Of a stretch of DNA of 64,000 nucleotides, positions 7,350 through 14,626 are shown piece by piece (the first letter of the stretch is position 1; each line of letters begins with the position of its first letter). The notes under the pieces were generated by a model, which was not told the DNA's origin, did no database searches, and saw only the letters and a program-made list of their open reading frames with translations. The position numbers were made by a program, and so were the translations under genes. The DNA is from Streptomyces sp. CBMA152 (GTDB taxonomy: Bacteria > Actinomycetota > Actinomycetes > Streptomycetales > Streptomycetaceae), in NCBI RefSeq assembly GCF_014596475.1, contig NZ_MECJ01000039.1, positions 229,047 through 293,046 on the forward strand, read 5' to 3'.

Positions 7350-8093
7350 ATGTCCAGAACCCGTACCACCCTGCGCCGTGCCGGCGCAGTCACGGCCCTG
7401 ACCGTCGCCGGACTTCTCGCTGCCGCGGGCGTCGCCTCCGCGCACGTCACCGTCCACCCCGACAGCTACGCCAAGGGTGCCACCGACGGCGTCCTGACCT
7501 TCCGCGTCCCGAACGAGGAGGACAACGCCTCCACCACCAAGGTCCAGGTCTTCCTGCCCACCGACCACCCCGTCCTCGGAGTCCTGGTCCACCCGCAGGA
7601 CGGCTGGACCGCCCAGGTCACCAACACCAAGCTCAAGACCCCCATCAAGACCGACGACGGCACCATCACCGACGCCGCCTCCGAGGTCACCTTCACCGGC
7701 GGCAAGATCGCACCCGGGCAGTACGAAGACTTCAATGTCGCCTTCGGCCAGCTGCCCGAGGACACCGACCAGCTGACCTTCAAGACCCTCCAGACCTACT
7801 CCGACGGCAAGGTCGTGCGCTGGATCGAGGACACACCGAAGGGAGGGAAGGCGCCGGAGAACCCGGCACCCGTGCTCAAGCTCACCGCCAAGGGCGCGGA
7901 GGACGGCGCCGGCACCTCGACCGCCTCGCCGGCGAGTTCGAAGGGCTCCGACAGCGCCAAGTCGACCGCCTCGGCCAGCGACTCGACCGCCCGCGGTCTC
8001 GGCATCGCCGGGCTGGTCGCCGGCGTGCTGGGCCTCGCGGCGGCGGGCTTTGCCGTCGTGCGCGGCCGTTCCGCCGGATCCCGGGCGCAGTAG
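7350..8093 (+). CDS. ycnI: YcnI-family (DUF1775) copper-binding surface protein
   Basis: 247 aa secreted protein. It has an N-terminal signal peptide (RAGAVTALTVAGLLAAAGVASA) and a mature N-terminus starting AHVTVHP, where the first His and a downstream Trp/Glu make the YcnI monohistidine copper site. The DUF1775 beta-sandwich follows, then a Ser/Thr/Ala linker (about 185-210) and a C-terminal TM anchor with a basic tail (AAAGFAVVRGRSAGSRAQ). YcnI proteins bind Cu(II) at the cell surface and occur with CopCD, PCuAC or PepSY genes, as here. A strong terminator follows. Confidence 0.93.
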   Translation: MSRTRTTLRRAGAVTALTVAGLLAAAGVASAHVTVHPDSYAKGATDGVLTFRVPNEEDNASTTKVQVFLPTDHPVLGVLVHPQDGWTAQVTNTKLKTPIKTDDGTITDAASEVTFTGGKIAPGQYEDFNVAFGQLPEDTDQLTFKTLQTYSDGKVVRWIEDTPKGGKAPENPAPVLKLTAKGAEDGAGTSTASPASSKGSDSAKSTASASDSTARGLGIAGLVAGVLGLAAAGFAVVRGRSAGSRAQ

Positions 8094-8098
8094 CGCAC

Positions 8099-8131
8099 CT
8101 GCCCTGCCGACGGTTGCCGTCGGCAGGGCAG
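8099..8131 (+). terminator. Strong hairpin terminator after ycnI
   Basis: A perfect 15-bp stem, CTGCCCTGCCGACGG (8099-8113) against 8117-8131, with a TTG loop. It starts six bases after the ycnI stop and separates ycnI from the next unit. Confidence 0.85.
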
Positions 8132-8196
8132 CGTCCCATCGCCGTGCCCCTCGGGCACAGTTGTCCCTCACATGACGCGGACCACAACGCTGCTCC

Positions 8197-8223
8197 GGAA
8201 CTCGACCCCCGGCGGCCCCGACT
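8197..8223 (+). promoter_or_regulatory. ECF-type promoter motif, copy 2
   Basis: CGGAACTC, then CGACTCC, with 17 bases between GGAAC and CGACT. It lies 61 bases before the small membrane protein that opens the copA operon. Spacing and both boxes are identical to the other three copies. Confidence 0.65.
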
Positions 8224-8283
8224 CCTGATGCAGTACGGCGCGATCCGACCGACGCCGCACGACCTGATCTGGAGACGCGGTTG

Positions 8284-8541
8284 ATGGACGAGTCCCGGCA
8301 CATCTCCTCCGGTGCGGGTGCGGGTGCGGGTGCGGTGTTGCGGAAGCTGGTGCCTCCGCCTGCCCTGTGCGGATTCCTTCTCCTGCTGGCGCTGATGTTC
8401 ACGGTGTCGTACGCCGTCGGTGCCGCTGCAGGGCCCGTCGCGCCCGGCATGCACGGCACCGGCACGAGCCGGGGTGACGGCGATCCCGGCGGGGCCGGTG
8501 GCACGGACGGCATGGGGGACATGCGCGGGGGTGGCCACTGA
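8284..8541 (+). CDS. Small single-pass membrane protein before copA
   Basis: 85 aa. A short N-terminus with a Gly-Ala repeat (SGAGAGAGAV) precedes one long membrane helix (ALCGFLLLLALMFTVSYAVG). The extracytoplasmic Gly-rich tail contains Met and His (PGMHGTG, GMGDMRGGGH) that could handle copper. GGAGA at about 8272 supports ATG 8284 rather than TTG 8281. The stop overlaps the copA ATG by one base (TGATG), so the two are translationally coupled. No known family; possibly a copper-delivery or ATPase accessory peptide. Confidence 0.75.
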   Translation: MDESRHISSGAGAGAGAVLRKLVPPPALCGFLLLLALMFTVSYAVGAAAGPVAPGMHGTGTSRGDGDPGGAGGTDGMGDMRGGGH

Positions 8542-10808
8542 TGGGCGGGGAACCGGTGACCGTCGACCTGGTGACGACCGACCTGACCGTCGGCGGCATG
8601 ACCTGCGCGGCCTGCGTGAGGCGCGTCGAGAAGAAGCTCGGCAAGCTGGACGGGGTCACGGCGACCGTCAATCTGGCCACCGGGCGGGCGCGTGTGAGCC
8701 ACCCGTCGCGGATCAGCCCCGAGGAACTCGCCGCCGCCGTCGAGAAAGCCGGCTACACAGCTGCCCTGCCCGAACCGCCCCAACAGCCCGAGACGCGCGC
8801 GGGCAAGGACGCGGGCGCATCCGAGGAAGCTCGCCAGGAGCGGCACCGGCTGCTGATCACCGCGCTGCTCGCGCTGCCCGTGCTCGTGCTGTCTATGGTG
8901 CCCGCGCTGCAGTTCCGTACCTGGCAGTGGCTGTGCTTCGTGCTGGCCGCGCCGGTCGCCGTGTGGGGCGCGTGGCCCTTTCATGTGCGTGCGGCGCGTG
9001 GGCTTCGGCATGCGGCGGCGACCATGGACACCCTGGTGTCGCTGGGTGTGGTGGCGTCCTTCTCCTGGTCCACCTACGCGCTCTTCTTCGGTGGTGCCGG
9101 GGAGCCTGGCATGCGGATGCCGTTCACTGTGGTGCCCTCGGTTTCGGACGGCGCGGCGCACCTCTATCTCGAAGCGGCCGTCGGCGTGCCGCTGTTCGTC
9201 CTGGCGGGGCGCTTCCTGGAGGCGCGGGCCCGGCGCGGGACCGGGGCCGCGCTCCGGTCACTGGCCCAACTCGCCGCCAAGGAAGTGACGATCCGCGAGG
9301 GCAACGACGAACGGCTGGTTCCCGTCGAGTGGTTGAGGCCGGGGCAGGTCTTCGTCGTACGGCCGGGGGAGCGCGTGGCCACCGACGGGCGGGTCGTGGA
9401 GGGCAGTTCCGCAGTGGATCTGTCCCTGGTCACCGGGGAGAGCGAGCCCGTCGAGGTCGGGCCGGGTTCGGCGGTGGTCGGCGGCGCCGTCAACGCCGGC
9501 GGGCTGCTGCTGGTCGAAGCCACGGCCGTCGGCGCCGACACCCAGCTCGCCCGGATCACCCGGCTGGTGACCGAGGCCCAGGCCGGCAAGGCGCGGGCGC
9601 AGCGGCTGGCCGACACGGTGGCCGGGGTGTTCGTTCCTGTGGTGCTCGCGTTGGCCATCACCTGCCTCGGATTCTGGCTCGGTGCCGGAGCCGACCCGCA
9701 GGCTGCCGTCACCGCGTGCGTGGCCGTTCTCGTTGTGGCCTGTCCGTGCGCGCTCGGCCTGGCCACGCCGACCGCGCTGATGGCCGCGACCGGCCGTGGT
9801 GCCCAACTGGGCGTCCTCGTCAGCGGACCCCAGGCTCTGGAGGGGCTCCAGCACCTCGACACGGTCGTCCTGGACAAGACCGGCACGCTCACCTCCGGCC
9901 ACATGACCGTCGCCCGGGTCACGGCCGTACCCGACGGACTGGGCAACGAGGCGCTGCTGCGGCTGGCCGGTGCCGTCGAGCACGGCTCGGAGCATCCCCT
10001 TGGCCGGGCGATCGCCGCATACGTTCGACGGGAACTCCCCGAGGGGGAGCTGCCGGAGGTGAGCGAGTTCGCCGCTGTGCCGGGGCGGGGCGTGCGCGGC
10101 CGGGTCGAGGGGCGGCTGGTGGAAGTCCTGGCTCCGGACGAGGAGTTGCCCACCGCACTGGCAGACGCGCTGGCGGTGGCCGAGGCCGCCGCCCACACAA
10201 CTGTCGTCGTGCGGGTGGACGGGGCGGCAGAGGCGCTGATCGAGATCGGAGACGTCCTACGGCCGGGCAGCTACCGGGCCGTGGACCGGCTGCGGCGCCT
10301 CGGCGTACGCCCGGTACTCGCCACCGGCGACCGGGAGGTGCCCGCCCGGGCCGTCGCGAAGGCGCTCGGCATCGACGAGGTGCATGCCCGCTGCAGCCCC
10401 GAGGACAAGGCCGGCCTCGTGAAGGACCTTCAAGAGCAGGGCTACCGCGTCGCGGTCATCGGTGACGGCGTGAACGACGCCGCCGCGTTGGCCGGAGCCG
10501 ACCTGGGCATCGCCATGGGTACCGGTACGGACGTGGCCATCGGCGCCGCCGACGTGACCCTGGTCCGCGGCGAGATCGAGGCCCTGGCGGACGCGGTCCG
10601 CCTCGCCCGGCGCACGCTGGGTACCATCCGCGTCAACCTCGTCTGGGCCTTCGGCTACAACGCCGTCACCGTCCCGCTCGCCATGGTCGGCCTGCTCAAC
10701 CCGATGCTCGCGGCGGCGGCCATGTCGGCCAGCTCCGTGCTCGTGGTGTGCAACAGCCTGCGACTGCGTGCCTGGCAGCCCTCTCCCGCTCGGAGGACCA
10801 CCCGATGA
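8541..10808 (+). CDS. copA: Heavy-metal P1B-type ATPase, probable copper exporter
   Basis: 755 aa, a normal length for a CopA with one metal-binding domain. An N-terminal HMA domain with GGMTCAAC (Cys22, Cys25) is followed by eight expected TM helices, the TGES actuator motif, the transmembrane ion-binding ACPCALGLATP (Cys401), the phosphorylation motif DKTGTLTSG (Asp445), the HP dipeptide in EHGSEHPLGRAI, and GDGVNDAAALAGADLG (about 641). The CPC class and NxxxxxYN in the last helices (NLVWAFGYNAVT) indicate Cu(I). It is coupled to genes on both sides by TGATG and ATGA overlaps. Confidence 0.95.
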   Translation: MGGEPVTVDLVTTDLTVGGMTCAACVRRVEKKLGKLDGVTATVNLATGRARVSHPSRISPEELAAAVEKAGYTAALPEPPQQPETRAGKDAGASEEARQERHRLLITALLALPVLVLSMVPALQFRTWQWLCFVLAAPVAVWGAWPFHVRAARGLRHAAATMDTLVSLGVVASFSWSTYALFFGGAGEPGMRMPFTVVPSVSDGAAHLYLEAAVGVPLFVLAGRFLEARARRGTGAALRSLAQLAAKEVTIREGNDERLVPVEWLRPGQVFVVRPGERVATDGRVVEGSSAVDLSLVTGESEPVEVGPGSAVVGGAVNAGGLLLVEATAVGADTQLARITRLVTEAQAGKARAQRLADTVAGVFVPVVLALAITCLGFWLGAGADPQAAVTACVAVLVVACPCALGLATPTALMAATGRGAQLGVLVSGPQALEGLQHLDTVVLDKTGTLTSGHMTVARVTAVPDGLGNEALLRLAGAVEHGSEHPLGRAIAAYVRRELPEGELPEVSEFAAVPGRGVRGRVEGRLVEVLAPDEELPTALADALAVAEAAAHTTVVVRVDGAAEALIEIGDVLRPGSYRAVDRLRRLGVRPVLATGDREVPARAVAKALGIDEVHARCSPEDKAGLVKDLQEQGYRVAVIGDGVNDAAALAGADLGIAMGTGTDVAIGAADVTLVRGEIEALADAVRLARRTLGTIRVNLVWAFGYNAVTVPLAMVGLLNPMLAAAAMSASSVLVVCNSLRLRAWQPSPARRTTR

Positions 10809-11326
10809 CCACGACCGGCCTGTGGCGGCCGACCCGTCGCCGTCTGACCGACACCCTGCTCGCCGCGCTCGTACCCGTGGCCGTGTGTGGCGTCGCCCTG
10901 GGCGGCCTGACCGGCTGGGCCGGTGCCGGGAAGGCGGGCAGCCCGGCACGGATCACCGTCTCGAACGGACGGGTGTTCCTGCCGTTTTCCGACGGTGTGC
11001 AGACCGCCGCGTTCTTCGACATCGTGAACCGCGGCGGCGCGGACGACCGGCTCGTCGAGGTGACGTCGTCCGGGGCCGACGGGGAGATCGACCTGAGCCG
11101 CCACCGGATGGCCGGGACCACTGCTGCGTACCGGGAGAGCGTTGGCTCGGCGACCGTGCGCGCCGGCGGCGACCTGTCCATGTCGCCCCAGGGTCTGGAT
11201 GTGCCCCTGCGCCCCCGAGCGCGATGGCAGGCGGGCGACCTGGTGTCGTTCACGCTGCGCTTCGAGCACAGCGGGGAGGTCAAGGCCCGCGCCGTGGTGG
11301 TCCGGCCCGGCGGCCGAGCCGCCTGA
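10805..11326 (+). CDS. PCuAC-like extracytoplasmic copper chaperone, degenerate site
   Basis: 173 aa. ATG 10805 overlaps the copA stop in ATGA. An N-terminal signal anchor (LLAALVPVAVCGVALGGLTGWA) is followed by a cupredoxin-like DUF461 domain (ARITVSNGRVFLP, AFFDIVNRGGADDRLVEV, EIDLSRHRMAG, RARWQAGDLVSFTLRFEHSG). Classic PCuAC has H(M)x10Mx21HxM. Here the first His/Met pair survives (RHRM), but the second Met and the HVML segment are replaced (SMSPQGLDVPL). It may bind copper weakly or use other Met residues. Operon position supports a role in copper handling. Confidence 0.8.
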   Translation: MTTTGLWRPTRRRLTDTLLAALVPVAVCGVALGGLTGWAGAGKAGSPARITVSNGRVFLPFSDGVQTAAFFDIVNRGGADDRLVEVTSSGADGEIDLSRHRMAGTTAAYRESVGSATVRAGGDLSMSPQGLDVPLRPRARWQAGDLVSFTLRFEHSGEVKARAVVVRPGGRAA

Positions 11327-11743
11327 TCACAGGCCCTGGCTCCCCAACGCGACCAGCACTTCCCGGCAGGTGTCGGCGGCCCGGCCGGTCGCGTCGGCGC
11401 ACAGGCGGCAGTGCTCATGGTGCCGCGTGTGCTGCTCGCACAGGTCGTGGCTGCGCCGGCAGGCGATCAGGCACGCCTGCACCTGGGCGGTGAGCAGCGC
11501 GGGGTCGTGGCTGCTGCCGCGGGTGAGGACGCGGCGGGTGGCGGCTGTGACGTCGGCGCAGTCCTGGTCCTGGCTGATCGCGGCGCGCAGTTCGTCGGCG
11601 TCCTTCTCGGCGAGCATCCCTGCCGCGCAGGCGGTCACGGCCTGTTCGCACTCGGCCAGCACGTCCACGATCTGAGCGAGGAGCTCGCTGCTGAGGGGCG
11701 TGGCGGTGGTGACGCTCTCGAAGAGTTCGCGTGTCTGGAGCAT
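11327..11743 (-). CDS. DUF326-type Cys-rich four-helix copper-binding protein
   Basis: 138 aa, convergent with the PCuAC-like gene (adjacent stop codons). ATG 11743 has GGGGGAC upstream on the minus strand. Cys residues occur in helical spacing: ECEQAVTACAAGM, QDCAD, QVQACLIACRRSHDLCEQH, EHCRLCADATGRAADTC. This is the pattern of the DUF326/Csp four-helix-bundle proteins that store Cu(I) in the bundle core. There is no signal peptide, so it is cytosolic. It fits the surrounding copper genes. Confidence 0.85.
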   Translation of the reverse strand: MLQTRELFESVTTATPLSSELLAQIVDVLAECEQAVTACAAGMLAEKDADELRAAISQDQDCADVTAATRRVLTRGSSHDPALLTAQVQACLIACRRSHDLCEQHTRHHEHCRLCADATGRAADTCREVLVALGSQGL

Positions 11744-11976
11744 GGCGTCCCCCAGTGAGTGGAGGGTAGGGCTGTCCACCGCAGACGCTAGTCCTGGCGG
11801 GGCTGCCCAGGAAGACGTCCGAGGCCCTGTTCTCCAACAGATGTCGGGCGTGGGTCCCGTCTGGTTCCGACTCTCTTTCGTGGTCTGGATCACACCCTGC
11901 GGATTGAGTGCGGTCCTCCGTGGATGGTCCGTACCCCCGCATGACGACGAGTGCCCGGATGCAAGGATGAGGCGCC
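11744..11976. other. Divergent intergenic region
   Basis: 233 bases between the minus-strand DUF326-type gene and the plus-strand membrane protein. It must hold both promoters, but it has no copy of the GGAACT-N16-CGACT motif. GGTTCCGACTC near 11864 is only a partial resemblance. Confidence 0.4.
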
Positions 11977-12657
11977 ATGACAGCAGGGTGGTGTGCACGC
12001 ACAGTAAGGGCCGCGGTGTTCGCGGCCCTATGCGTGCTGCTCGCCGCCTTGGGCCATGTCCTGATGTCCGGTTCCGACGTCCCCGCGTGGGCGTTGGCGG
12101 CCGGCACAGCCGTGACCGGTGTCGTCGGCTGGTGCCTCGCGGGGCGTGAGCGCGGCCTGCCGCTGATCGTGGCCGTCGTGGTCGCGGCGCAGACGGCACT
12201 GCACTCGGCGTTCTCGCTCGCTCAGTCGGCAGCCGTGGGCACGGCCGCCAGGGACGCGGGCGCCATGAGCTCCATGCGCATGAGCATGGGGTCGATGCGG
12301 ATGGATTCCATGTGCATGGGCCGCGTGAACCACATGGACATGGGCCACATGGATCACATGGGGCCTCTCATGGGCGGCGGCGACGCGTCGTCGTTCGGCA
12401 TGCTCGCCGCCCACGTGGTGGCCGCGCTGCTGACCGGCCTGTGGCTGGCCTGTGGCGAGAAGGCCGCCTTCCGCATCCTGCGGGCCGTGGCCGGATGGTT
12501 GGCGGCACCCCTGCGGCTGCTGTTCGCGCTGCCGGCCGCCCCGGACCGTCCATGCGTCCGTCGCGGGCGTCCGCGCTCGGACCGGGCACCGAGCCTTCGT
12601 CTTCTCCTCCACGCGATCACTTCTCGGGGGCCTCCTGCGGGGCTTGCTGTCCTGTGA
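11977..12657 (+). CDS. Multi-pass membrane protein with Met-rich loop, paralogue 2
   Basis: 226 aa. Paralogue of 6711-7310: both start with RAAVFA.LCVLLAA.GH and carry GRERG/S between TM2 and TM3. A striking extracytoplasmic loop of about 40 residues contains SMRMSMGSMRMDSMCMG and NHMDMGHMDHMGPLMGG, i.e. MxM and HM repeats of the kind that bind Cu(I) in CopA/CusB/Ctr proteins. A further TM pair and a basic tail follow. It probably senses, buffers or moves copper at the membrane. It is transcribed toward the ECF sigma gene. Confidence 0.75.
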   Translation: MTAGWCARTVRAAVFAALCVLLAALGHVLMSGSDVPAWALAAGTAVTGVVGWCLAGRERGLPLIVAVVVAAQTALHSAFSLAQSAAVGTAARDAGAMSSMRMSMGSMRMDSMCMGRVNHMDMGHMDHMGPLMGGGDASSFGMLAAHVVAALLTGLWLACGEKAAFRILRAVAGWLAAPLRLLFALPAAPDRPCVRRGRPRSDRAPSLRLLLHAITSRGPPAGLAVL

Positions 12658-12718
12658 CGACAGCTGGTTTCCCGGGGCCGCCCATGTGCGCCTTGGGCCC
12701 CGGCCGTACGCCCACGCC

Positions 12719-12743
12719 GGCGATGTGACGACGTCACATCGCC
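12719..12743. promoter_or_regulatory. Perfect inverted repeat upstream of the sigma factor gene
   Basis: GGCGATGTGAC (12719-12729), GAC, GTCACATCGCC (12733-12743). It lies between the membrane-protein gene (ends 12657) and the ECF sigma gene (starts 12838). It could be a terminator, but no T-tract follows. The TGTGA..TCACA core suggests a dimeric regulator site; the spacing does not fit a standard CRP box. Confidence 0.5.
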
Positions 12744-12837
12744 GCGCCTGAGTGCCGTAGGGCCGGCTCCCCATTCACCGGACCGCCCGCGCCCTCGCGC
12801 GTACCGGTCCGGATCACGGATCCGAGAAGGACACCAG

Positions 12838-13488
12838 GTGATCACCTCTGCCCTGCCCACCTCGCACCACCCGTCCGGTCCGACGCCGTCGGCGGACGAG
12901 TCGATCACTGCCTGGGCGCTGGCCGCCCGCGGCGGTGACGCGGACGCCGTCGAGCAGTTCGTACGCGCGCTGCATCGTGACGTCCAGCGTTACGTCGCCC
13001 ATCTGTGCGGCGATCCCCAGGCCGTGGACGATCTGGCCCAGGACACGTTCCTGCGGGCGCTCGGCAGCCTGCACCGGTTCGAGGGTCGTTCCTCGGCGCG
13101 TGCGTGGCTGTTGTCCATCGCCCGCCGAGCCGTCATCGACAGCTATCGGTATGCCGCCGCCCGGCCCCGCCTGTCGGATATCCCTGACTGGCAGCTGGCT
13201 GTCGAGCTGTCCCAGCCGTGCGATCTGCCCGGCTTCGACGACGGCATCGCCCTGCTCGATCTGCTGGCCGGGCTGCCCGACGAACGCCGGGAGGCGTTCG
13301 TCCTCACCCAGTTGGTCGGCCTTCCGTACGCGGAGGCGGCCGAGGCCAGCGGCTGTCCGATCGGCACGGTCCGCTCCCGCGTGGCCCGTGCCCGGGCGGC
13401 CTTGATGGACCTGCTCAACGATGAGGGCACCTCACACGCCCTCAAGCCGGCAGGGGAGGAGCAGCTCGCCGTACTGGCGGCGGCCTGA
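12838..13488 (+). CDS. ECF sigma factor, SigC-like
   Basis: 216 aa. GTG 12838 with GAGAAGGA upstream. Sigma region 2: DVQRYVAHLCGDPQAVDDLA and QDTFLRALGSLHRF, then SSARAWLLSIARRAVIDSYR. Region 4: LPDERREAFVLTQLVGLPYA, EAAEASGCPIGTVRSRVARA. From memory the whole protein matches mycobacterial SigC closely (FLRA.G..PRF..RSSAR.WLL.IAR; QLLGL.YA.AA..CGCP.GTIRSRVARAR). M. tuberculosis SigC directs a response to copper limitation that includes an isonitrile lipopeptide (nrp) operon. No anti-sigma gene is adjacent. It may drive the four GGAACT-N16-CGACT promoters in this region. Confidence 0.9.
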   Translation: MITSALPTSHHPSGPTPSADESITAWALAARGGDADAVEQFVRALHRDVQRYVAHLCGDPQAVDDLAQDTFLRALGSLHRFEGRSSARAWLLSIARRAVIDSYRYAAARPRLSDIPDWQLAVELSQPCDLPGFDDGIALLDLLAGLPDERREAFVLTQLVGLPYAEAAEASGCPIGTVRSRVARARAALMDLLNDEGTSHALKPAGEEQLAVLAAA

Positions 13489-13507
13489 GCCACCGCACGG
13501 GGGTGTC

Positions 13508-13530
13508 GGGGCGCCGAGCCCCGGCGCCCC
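13508..13530 (+). terminator. Hairpin between sigma and glxA-type genes
   Basis: GGGGCGCC (13508-13515), loop GAGCCCC, GGCGCCCC (13523-13530), 20 bases after the sigma-factor stop. There is no T-tract, so it may be a processing or weak termination site. Confidence 0.5.
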
Positions 13531-13561
13531 CGGCCACAATGCCTTGAGCAGGAGCGAATCG

Positions 13562-14521
13562 ATGACACCTACGCATGGGAGCGGACAGCGGCATCTCGTC
13601 GTGATCCCGCTCTTCGACGGCGTCCAGAGCCTGACCTTCTCGGGCCCCACGGACGTCCTCGCCGGCGCCGGCGAGGAACGCTTTCGCTACGACGTCCTCA
13701 CCGCCTCCCACGACGGCAGACCGGTCCGGGCCTCCAGCGGGCTCGTGTTCGTACCGGATACGTCTCTCGCGGACGTGTCCCGCGTCGACACGCTGATCCT
13801 GCCGGGCGCGGACGGCATCCCGCAGGTCACTCCCCACACCATCGACGCCATCGCCACCCTCGCCGCACGGGCGGGACGGCTCGCCTCGGTGTGCACCGGC
13901 GCCTTCCTCCTCGCCGCGACCGGGCGTCTGGACGGGCGCACGGCGGCCACGCACTGGAGTTACGCGCAGGAGCTGACGCTGCGCCACCCGGATGTGAAGG
14001 TGGATGCCCGCGACACCGTGGTCCGCGACGGCCCCGTCATCACGGCGGGCGGCGTCGCCTCCGGCATCGAACTGGGGCTGGCGCTGGTGGAGGAGGACAT
14101 GGGCCGGGAGAGCGCCCAGCGGATCGCGCGCCACCTCGTCACGTATGTCAGCAGGCCGGGCGGGCAGGCCCAGTTCGCCGAACCGCAGGCGCACCAGGCG
14201 CGCAGCCCGGCGGTCCGCGCGGTGCAGCGGCAAGTCCTCGACCACCCGGCGGGCGAGCTGACCGTACGGGCGCTGGCCGGGCACGTGGGCCTGTCCGAAC
14301 GGCATCTCACCCGGCTGTTCCGTGCGCAGGTCGGCATGTCGGTCAAGGAGTACGTGGAGCGCGCCCGGGTGGCGTTCGCGTCCCGGCTGCTGGTGGAGAC
14401 GGCCGACAGCCCGGAGGCGATCGCGCGGGAGGCCGGTTTCGGCACGGAAGCCACCCTGCGTCTCGCCTTCCGGCGGGTGCTGCGGATCTCGCCCGCCGAG
14501 TACCGCGAGCGGTTCACCTGA
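13562..14521 (+). CDS. GlxA-family regulator (DJ-1/PfpI + AraC HTH)
   Basis: 319 aa. ATG 13562 with AGGAG upstream. Residues about 10-190 form a DJ-1/PfpI-like domain (VVIPLFDGVQSLTFSGPTDV, DTLILPGADG, RLASVCTGAFLLAATGRLDG, TAATHWSY). The C-terminal 90 residues form the AraC tandem HTH (VRALAGHVGLSERHLTRLFR, EAIAREAGFGTEATLRLAFR, SPAEYRERF). The family regulates catabolic or stress genes in response to small molecules or oxidants. It sits between the sigma factor and the metallophore importer and could be a local co-regulator. Confidence 0.92.
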   Translation: MTPTHGSGQRHLVVIPLFDGVQSLTFSGPTDVLAGAGEERFRYDVLTASHDGRPVRASSGLVFVPDTSLADVSRVDTLILPGADGIPQVTPHTIDAIATLAARAGRLASVCTGAFLLAATGRLDGRTAATHWSYAQELTLRHPDVKVDARDTVVRDGPVITAGGVASGIELGLALVEEDMGRESAQRIARHLVTYVSRPGGQAQFAEPQAHQARSPAVRAVQRQVLDHPAGELTVRALAGHVGLSERHLTRLFRAQVGMSVKEYVERARVAFASRLLVETADSPEAIAREAGFGTEATLRLAFRRVLRISPAEYRERFT

Positions 14522-14540
14522 GCCGGATCTCCAACCGCCT

Positions 14541-14568
14541 GGGAACTCACGACCCGTTCGAGGCGACT
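14541..14568 (+). promoter_or_regulatory. ECF-type promoter motif, copy 3
   Basis: GGGAACTC (14541-14548), then CGACTA (14564-14569), 17 bases between GGAAC and CGACT. It lies 59 bases before the substrate-binding lipoprotein gene of the ABC importer. Confidence 0.65.
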
Positions 14569-14626
14569 ACTGGACCGGGCGACGGACGTTTGCCCGCGTG
14601 TACCGAGTGGATCCGGGAGTTGTTCG

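Noticed and set aside
8132..8283. CsoR operator before the copA operon
   Set aside because: No GTA-CCCC-GGGG-TAC type palindrome is present; the ECF-type motif at 8197 is the only clear signal.
6702..9161. 819-codon minus-strand frame across ycnI and copA
   Set aside because: Same shadow effect; crosses a strong terminator and several clear plus-strand genes.
12719..12743. CRP/FNR-type site
   Set aside because: TGTGA and TCACA are separated by five bases instead of six, and the full repeat is longer than a CRP box; kept only as an unspecified inverted repeat.
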